From G026625185 sp963727835 (lineage in GTDB: Bacteria > Desulfobacterota > WTBG01 > JAGOGO01), in the NCBI GenBank assembly GCA_963727835.1, contig CAVSIB010000002.1, positions 1-11,474 of the forward strand: a stretch of 11,474 bases of DNA. Direction: 5' to 3'. Below, piece after piece: positions 6,935 through 11,474 of this stretch. The notes below the pieces were generated by a model. That model was not told the DNA's origin and did no database searches. It saw only the letters and a program-made list of their open reading frames with translations. The position numbers and the translations under genes were made by a program. The stretch's first letter is position 1. Every line of letters begins with the position of its first letter.

Positions 6935-7669
6935 ATGCCTTCAAACGCCTTTAAAGAATTTCAGAAAATCGTCAATGATGTTACCCTGTATCTCAAGCAT
7001 CAGCACACCTTGGGGATGGAGGTTCTTGCTCCGGAGGATGCGCAAGAGATGCTTAAGGTGCTTGATGGTTTAGAAGAGAATCTTTCTCCAAAAAAGAAAA
7101 CGCTCGCTTGTATCCCCGGTACCTTAGATACCGTGCGGGAAGAACTTGGGGAATGTACCCGGTGTAGCTTATGTGCCTTGCGAAAAAACATTGTTTTTGG
7201 TAAAGGGAATCCTCGTGCCTCGCTCGTGTTTGTGGGTGAGGCTCCGGGGGGAGACGAAGATGTGGCCGGAGAGCCTTTTGTGGGAGAAGCGGGACAGCTG
7301 TTAACCCGAATCATTCAGTCCATTAAACTGAGGCGGGAAGATGTTTATATCTGCAATGTCATCAAGTGCCGTCCGCCGAAGAATCGGGACCCAAAACCCG
7401 AAGAGATTGAAGCCTGTTTCCCTTTTCTCAAAAAGCAGCTTGAAGTCATTCGCCCCCGTCTTATCTGCGCTCTCGGGAAATTTGCCACCCAGACCTTGTT
7501 GGAAACAACCGAAAGGATCTCAAAGCTGAGAGGAAAAATATATGAATTTAACCATATCAGGGTTGTACCCACATTCCATCCCGCTTCCCTCCTTCGGAAC
7601 CCGGAATGGAAACGAGAGGTATGGCAGGATATGCAATTAATTCAGAAATTATTGGAGGACAATGCATGA
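6935..7669 (+). CDS. Family 4 uracil-DNA glycosylase (iron-sulfur type)
   Basis: A 244-residue repair enzyme that removes uracil from DNA after cytosine deamination. The four cluster ligands are visible at Cys74, Cys77, Cys145 and Cys161. Their 3-68-16 spacing closely matches what I recall for the Thermus enzyme. Motif A is GEAPG (101-105), followed by EPFVGEAGQLL (113-123), and the NVIKCRPPKNR stretch (141-151). The uracil-DNA binding motif is HPASLL (215-220). The first 60 or so residues are an extra helical, charged N-terminus of unknown role that the shortest family members lack. It starts 29 bases after coaBC with no ribosome site. Its stop overlaps the next start (ATGA, 7666-7669), so it is translationally linked to nfeD. 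Family and activity are well supported. Confidence 0.93.
   Translation: MPSNAFKEFQKIVNDVTLYLKHQHTLGMEVLAPEDAQEMLKVLDGLEENLSPKKKTLACIPGTLDTVREELGECTRCSLCALRKNIVFGKGNPRASLVFVGEAPGGDEDVAGEPFVGEAGQLLTRIIQSIKLRREDVYICNVIKCRPPKNRDPKPEEIEACFPFLKKQLEVIRPRLICALGKFATQTLLETTERISKLRGKIYEFNHIRVVPTFHPASLLRNPEWKREVWQDMQLIQKLLEDNA
7654..7658 (+). promoter_or_regulatory. Ribosome binding site of nfeD
   Basis: GGAGG inside the end of the glycosylase gene, seven bases before the ATG at 7666. It decides the nfeD start in favour of the signal-peptide frame rather than the TTG at 7733, and so exposes the frame break. Confidence 0.8.
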
Positions 7670-8983
7670 AGTTTGCAAAAAACACGTGGACAAAACTAAT
7701 CTTTCTCCTTTTAATTTTTTGTTTGCCGCTCATTGCTTCTTCTGGGGAGCAATACGGTCAACCTCATCGAGGTAGAGAGCATCATTAATCCGGTTTCTGC
7801 CGAATATATTGTTGATAGCATCAAAACTACTGAGAAGGAAGCGGCGCAATGCCTGATCATTAAGCTTGATACCCCGGGTGGCCTCGATACCTCTATGCGG
7901 CAGATTATTAAAGAGATACTAAACACCCAGGTTCCGATCATTGTCTATGTTGCTCCTGATGGCGCCCGGGCAGCTTCGGCCGGGGTATTAATCACCATGT
8001 CCGCGCATGTGGCGGCCATGGCGCCAGGCACCAATATTGGAGCTGCTCATCCCGTTTCCATGGGTGGAGAAAAGATGAGCCGGGAGATGTCAGAAAAAGT
8101 AGAAAACGATGCCGTCGCGTATATCCAGAGTATTGCTACGAAAAGGAAACGGAACCTTGCATGGGCAGAAAAAGCGGTGCGGGAAAGCGTTTCTATAAAA
8201 GCTGATGAGGCTTTAAAAATTAATGTCATCGACTTAGTGAGTCCTAACGTGGATGACCTTCTCCAGAAGCTCAATGGCCGGGAAGTGGATATAGATGGTA
8301 AAAAAGTTATCCTGGCCACTAAGGGGGCTATTGTCCGAGAGCTGAAAATGACCCTGCGGGGGAAAATCTTAGCGACTTTAACTGATCCTAATATCGCCTA
8401 TATCCTGATGATGCTTGGAGTAGCAGGACTTTATTTTGAATTGGCACATCCGGGAGCAATTTTTCCAGGAGTAATCGGGGCGATCTGTTTAATCTTGGCT
8501 TTTTACTCATTTCAGGTCTTATCCGTCAATTATGCTGGTATCCTTTTCATAGTCTTGGCGATTGTCTTATTTCTTGCGGAGATTAAGGTCGCGAGCTACG
8601 GCCTGTTGAGCATCGGGGGAACAATCTGCCTTCTCTTAGGATCCCTCATGCTTTTTGATTCCACTTCTCCTTATTTAAGGCCTTCCCTTGCAGTGTTGTT
8701 GGCTACGATCGCTATCACGGCAACATTTTTCATTACGATTGCCACGTTGGCTTTTCGAGCGTATATACGGCAACCAGCATCTGGTTCGGAAGGGATGATC
8801 GGTTTAGTCGGAGTTGTGATAGACCGGATTGCTCCCCGCGGCAAAGTCTTTGTTCATGGGGAATACTGGAATGCTTATAGTGAGGAGGTGATTGAAGAGG
8901 GAGAGGAGGTGGAGATTATTGGGTTAAGGGGGTTAGAAGTTAAGGTAAAAAAAATAATCAAAAAAGAAGAGAAAGGAGAATAA
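7666..8983 (+). CDS. nfeD: NfeD-type membrane serine protease (ClpP class), frame broken by +1 at a G4 run
   Basis: A long-form NfeD: signal peptide, ClpP-like protease outside the inner membrane, membrane helices, and a soluble NfeD (OB-fold) end. The ATG at 7666 opens a signal peptide (MKFAKNTWTK then a hydrophobic core to residue 24), but that frame runs into a stop at 7786-7788. Dropping one G from the G4 run at 7744-7747 joins it to the rest as IASSGSNTVNLIEV and gives 438 residues. Family motifs: DTPGG (68-72), the catalytic Ser104 in RAASAG, and the likely general base Lys144 in SEKVEND. The 40-residue gap is close to the Ser/Lys pair of Pyrococcus PH1510. Hydrophobic helices occupy about 245-363; GMIGLVGVV (376-384) starts the OB domain. 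Without the correction a TTG start at 7733 would give a 416-residue protein lacking its export signal. The slipin next door is its expected partner. Confidence 0.9.
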
Positions 8984-8985
8984 AA

Positions 8986-9741
8986 ATGCCATTGCCAATA
9001 CTTATTTTTTTAGTCGTTGTTATAATTATGTTCTTATCCAGTGCAATAAAGATCCTCAATGAATACGAGCGCGGGGTCATTTTCCGATTGGGGAGGCTAA
9101 TTGGGTCAAAAGGACCTGGTTTGATCATTCTTATCCCCATCGTTGATAAGATGCAGAGAGTAAGCCTCAGGCTCGTGGCCTTGGAAGTCCCGCCGCAGGA
9201 TGTTATCACCCGGGATAATGTTTCGATTAAAGTGAATGCAGTAGTCTATTTTCGGGTGATAACCCCCAATAAGGCAGTCGTGGAGGTGGAAAACTATCTC
9301 TATGCCACTTCCCAGCTTTCTCAAACCACCCTGAGAAGCGTTTGTGGACAGGCAGCGTTGGATGAACTTTTATCGGAACGCGAAAAGGTCAACGCTCATC
9401 TCCAGGAAATCCTGGACAAGCATTCTGGTCCCTGGGGAATAAAAGTCACTAACGTGGAAGTGAAACAAATTGATTTACCGGATGAGATGAAAAGGGCGAT
9501 GGCCAAGCAGGCTGAGGCGGAACGAGAACGGAGGGCAAAAGTCATCCACGCTGAGGGAGAATTTCAGGCAGCGGCCAAGCTGGTTGAAGCAGCTGATCTC
9601 ATGTCTCCTAACCCCATGGCTCTGCAGCTTCGCTATCTCCAGACCCTGCGTGAGGTGGCATCGGAAAAGAACTCAACCACGCTTTTCCCCATCCCTATTG
9701 ACTTGATCAAGCCTTTTTTATCAAAACTGACCGACAAATAA
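8986..9741 (+). CDS. Slipin (stomatin/prohibitin, SPFH/band 7 family)
   Basis: A 251-residue membrane-anchored scaffold protein. One N-terminal hydrophobic segment (residues 3-20) is followed by the SPFH domain. That domain opens with NEYERGVIFRLGR (25-37) and continues with GPGLIILIPIVD (43-54), QDVITRDNVSIKVNAVVYFR (71-90, written here as one block) and the VTNVEVKQIDLP stretch (154-165). A charged Ala/Glu-rich coiled-coil (about 166-203) and a hydrophobic tail near FPIPIDLIKPF (234-244) follow. Slipins form ring- or raft-like oligomers. In Pyrococcus the neighbouring NfeD protease cuts the slipin in its hydrophobic C-terminal part, and the tail here is a plausible equivalent. AAAGGAG (8972-8978) sits seven bases before the ATG, and only two bases separate it from the nfeD stop, so the pair is one unit. 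Confidence 0.95.
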   Translation: MPLPILIFLVVVIIMFLSSAIKILNEYERGVIFRLGRLIGSKGPGLIILIPIVDKMQRVSLRLVALEVPPQDVITRDNVSIKVNAVVYFRVITPNKAVVEVENYLYATSQLSQTTLRSVCGQAALDELLSEREKVNAHLQEILDKHSGPWGIKVTNVEVKQIDLPDEMKRAMAKQAEAERERRAKVIHAEGEFQAAAKLVEAADLMSPNPMALQLRYLQTLREVASEKNSTTLFPIPIDLIKPFLSKLTDK

Positions 9742-9752
9742 ACAAAAGGAAA

Positions 9753-9787
9753 ATTTTCGGGAGGGTGGAATCCGCCCTTCCGAAAAT
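9753..9787. terminator. Strong hairpin terminator between convergent slipin and TPR genes
   Basis: A 35-base hairpin: two 16-base arms (14 Watson-Crick pairs and two G-U pairs on the RNA) around a three-base loop. It lies 11 bases after the slipin stop and 15 bases after the TPR stop on the other strand. On the minus strand a T-rich tail (ATTTTCCTTTTGTTT) covers the end of the arm and beyond, fitting termination of the TPR gene. On the plus strand the stem ends in AAAAT with no U-tract, so it is a weaker intrinsic terminator there and may mainly block exonucleases. Confidence 0.75.
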
Positions 9788-9802
9788 GAATCCACCACTT
9801 TT

Positions 9803-11474
9803 CTATTTTTGCAGTTTCAAATTTTCCAGTTTTTCCTTAATTTTTTTCTGTTCCGGATCGATCTTTAAGACCCGCTCATACTGGGCTATAGCTTTATCTT
9901 TTTTCCCTGATTTGAGGTAGACATCTCCGAGATGTTCGATGATCATGGGGTCATCCGGAACGATGGTGACGGCTTTTTCAAGTTCGTTGAGGGCTTCTTT
10001 AATCATTCCTTTCTTGAAATAAACCCAACCCAAACTGTCGGTGATATATCCATCGTTCGGTTTTAATTTCATCGCTTTTTTTATAAGTTCTTCAGCCTCA
10101 TCCAGCTTCACGCCTCGATCAGCATAAGAATAGCCTATATAATTGAAGGCATCAGCATTTTGGGGATCAAGCTCCACAACTTTTTTCATCTCCTGGATCG
10201 TTTCTTCAAATTTACCCATCTTGTCGTAGACTTCTCCCAGCTGGTAATGAAATTTGAAATTTTCCGGTTCCCGCTTAATCGCCTCAGTCAAGATCATCGC
10301 CGCCTCTTCATACTGTTTGGTCTCTTCGTAAAGGGCACCTAAGTAACCGACAAGAGTAGTATTATCTTTTTTGGTTTGGAGCGCTTCCTTAACCGTCTGG
10401 ATTGCTTTGGGGTAGTTTTTCTGCTCAATAAAAATATTCCCAATCTGGATTATCGCGTCAACGTATTCTTCCGAATCAGAAGGAATTTTTTGGAATTCCT
10501 GTAAGGCCTTTTCATAATTTTTTTTCTCCTGATAGCATAAGGCAAGATAATACCGCGCCATAGCAAAATCCGGTTTTGTGACCAGAATAAATTCGAATTC
10601 TGACATTGCTTTATCATAGTCCCCCTGTTCCAGATAAATAAGCCCGATTTTAGTGCTTACATCTAAGCTGCTCGGCCCAAAACTTTCCAGGCTTTTAAAG
10701 GTATCGATGGCTTTATTGTAATTTTTCTGCCGGAGATAAAGATTGCCCAAGTGGTCCGCCACACGACTGTTATTAGGATTAAACTCCAGAACTTTCTCAT
10801 AAATGGCAATTGCTTCCTGCATTTTTCCTTGGGATTCGTGAACTATTGCAAGGTCAATCATTGCCGCCTCAAAGCCAGGATCTATTTTTAAAGCTTTTTT
10901 AAAATATGAAATAGATTCCTCATACTGTTTCATCTGGGCATAGATTCTTCCCACGTAGTAGAGGCCCATTAAAGAATTCGGGTCTTTTGTGAGCAGAGTC
11001 TTTAGGGTTGTGAGCGCTTTTTCGTATTCATTTTTCTCCGCGTAAAGGTTGCCCAAGTAGAGATAGTTTTCCTCATCCGACGGAGCCAGTTTGATAATTG
11101 TTTCATACTGCGCAATAGCCGCATCATCATCTTTATTGATAAAATAGATACGCGCCAGAAGCAGGTTCGCCGGGAGATAAGAGGAGTTAAGAGTCAGCGC
11201 TTGCTTACAAAGATTGCGCGCTTCCTCTATCTTTCCCTGCTTAAGATAAATAGTGGCAATTTCCGTTTGAATGACGGCAGAATTGGGGTCATATTTTAAA
11301 GCTTCTTGGTATGCTGTGAGGGCTTTCGCATTTTCATTGTTCAGTTGAAAAGATTGGGCTAAAAGAAAAGAGCGATAGGCGCGGGAGTCCTTGGGCAAAT
11401 CTATTTTTTCTTCCCCCTTTGCTTCGGCTTTTCCTTGAACAGCTGAGGGAGGTGAAGGAGCTTTGATCTCTTCT
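9803..11474 (-). CDS. TPR protein, probably an outer-membrane lipoprotein type (5' end missing)
   Basis: The visible part encodes about 557 residues: some 15 tandem 34-residue TPR units, most with the W/Y-L-G-A-Y-A-P spacing (for example YLGNLYAEKNEYEKAL and HLGNLYLRQKNYNKAI). TPR arrays bind other proteins. The last three units (FNYIGYSYADRGVKLDEAEE, DSLGWVYFKKG, EHLGDVYLKSGKKDKA) match the ending common in outer-membrane TPR lipoproteins of Gram-negative bacteria. A TTG at 11396-11398 could be taken as a start, but the frame stays open to the edge through a Pro/Ala/Lys/Glu-rich linker. That linker looks like the spacer after a signal or lipoprotein sequence lying outside the window. A partner or role cannot be named from TPRs alone. 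The gene ends in a short charged tail (ENLKLQK) before the shared terminator. Confidence 0.93.
   Translation of the reverse strand, partial: EEIKAPSPPSAVQGKAEAKGEEKIDLPKDSRAYRSFLLAQSFQLNNENAKALTAYQEALKYDPNSAVIQTEIATIYLKQGKIEEARNLCKQALTLNSSYLPANLLLARIYFINKDDDAAIAQYETIIKLAPSDEENYLYLGNLYAEKNEYEKALTTLKTLLTKDPNSLMGLYYVGRIYAQMKQYEESISYFKKALKIDPGFEAAMIDLAIVHESQGKMQEAIAIYEKVLEFNPNNSRVADHLGNLYLRQKNYNKAIDTFKSLESFGPSSLDVSTKIGLIYLEQGDYDKAMSEFEFILVTKPDFAMARYYLALCYQEKKNYEKALQEFQKIPSDSEEYVDAIIQIGNIFIEQKNYPKAIQTVKEALQTKKDNTTLVGYLGALYEETKQYEEAAMILTEAIKREPENFKFHYQLGEVYDKMGKFEETIQEMKKVVELDPQNADAFNYIGYSYADRGVKLDEAEELIKKAMKLKPNDGYITDSLGWVYFKKGMIKEALNELEKAVTIVPDDPMIIEHLGDVYLKSGKKDKAIAQYERVLKIDPEQKKIKEKLENLKLQK

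Overview
This window is ordinary bacterial chromosome (GC in the mid 40s by eye). It carries two divergent sets of housekeeping genes plus the 3' part of a tetratricopeptide-repeat (TPR) gene. A secreted adhesin-E-like protein and a TPR protein of the outer-membrane lipoprotein kind suggest a two-membrane bacterium. The content (fused CoaBC, iron-sulfur family 4 uracil-DNA glycosylase, long NfeD plus slipin, short ArgA-like acetyltransferase) would fit an uncultivated anaerobic lineage such as Omnitrophota. That placement is a guess from gene content and style, not shown by any marker here.

Layout. Positions 1-294 hold no gene I can assign. A minus-strand operon runs from 3982 down to a terminator near 295-330: NAD kinase (nadK), recN, a short GNAT acetyltransferase of the N-acetylglutamate-synthase-like type, a 29-codon PilZ-like fragment, and a secreted surface-adhesin-E-like protein. 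A gene-poor stretch of about 670 bases (3983-4654) separates it from the plus-strand operon. That stretch holds a candidate promoter, two hairpins and a possible 27-residue small ORF. The plus-strand operon is miaA, coaBC, a family 4 uracil-DNA glycosylase, a membrane NfeD/ClpP-class serine protease, and a slipin (stomatin family) protein. It ends at a strong hairpin (9753-9787) shared with the convergent TPR gene, which runs off the right edge.

How the genes work together. RecN and the uracil-DNA glycosylase serve DNA repair. NadK and CoaBC make NADP and coenzyme A. MiaA modifies tRNA. NfeD and slipin are a known protease/substrate-type membrane pair. I see no mobile element, CRISPR array, phage gene or defence system.

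Main oddities. Both miaA and nfeD are broken in this sequence by a single surplus base in a homopolymer (A6 at 4728-4733; G4 at 7744-7747). Dropping one base restores a normal full-length protein in each case, so sequencing or assembly error is the leading explanation, with true mutation or slippage as alternatives. A good -35 element sits at the start of the coaBC frame and puts the likely transcript start only a few bases before the internal ATG at 5646, which suggests a nearly leaderless mRNA and a start 22 codons later than the longest frame. I did not find a clearly new biological system.
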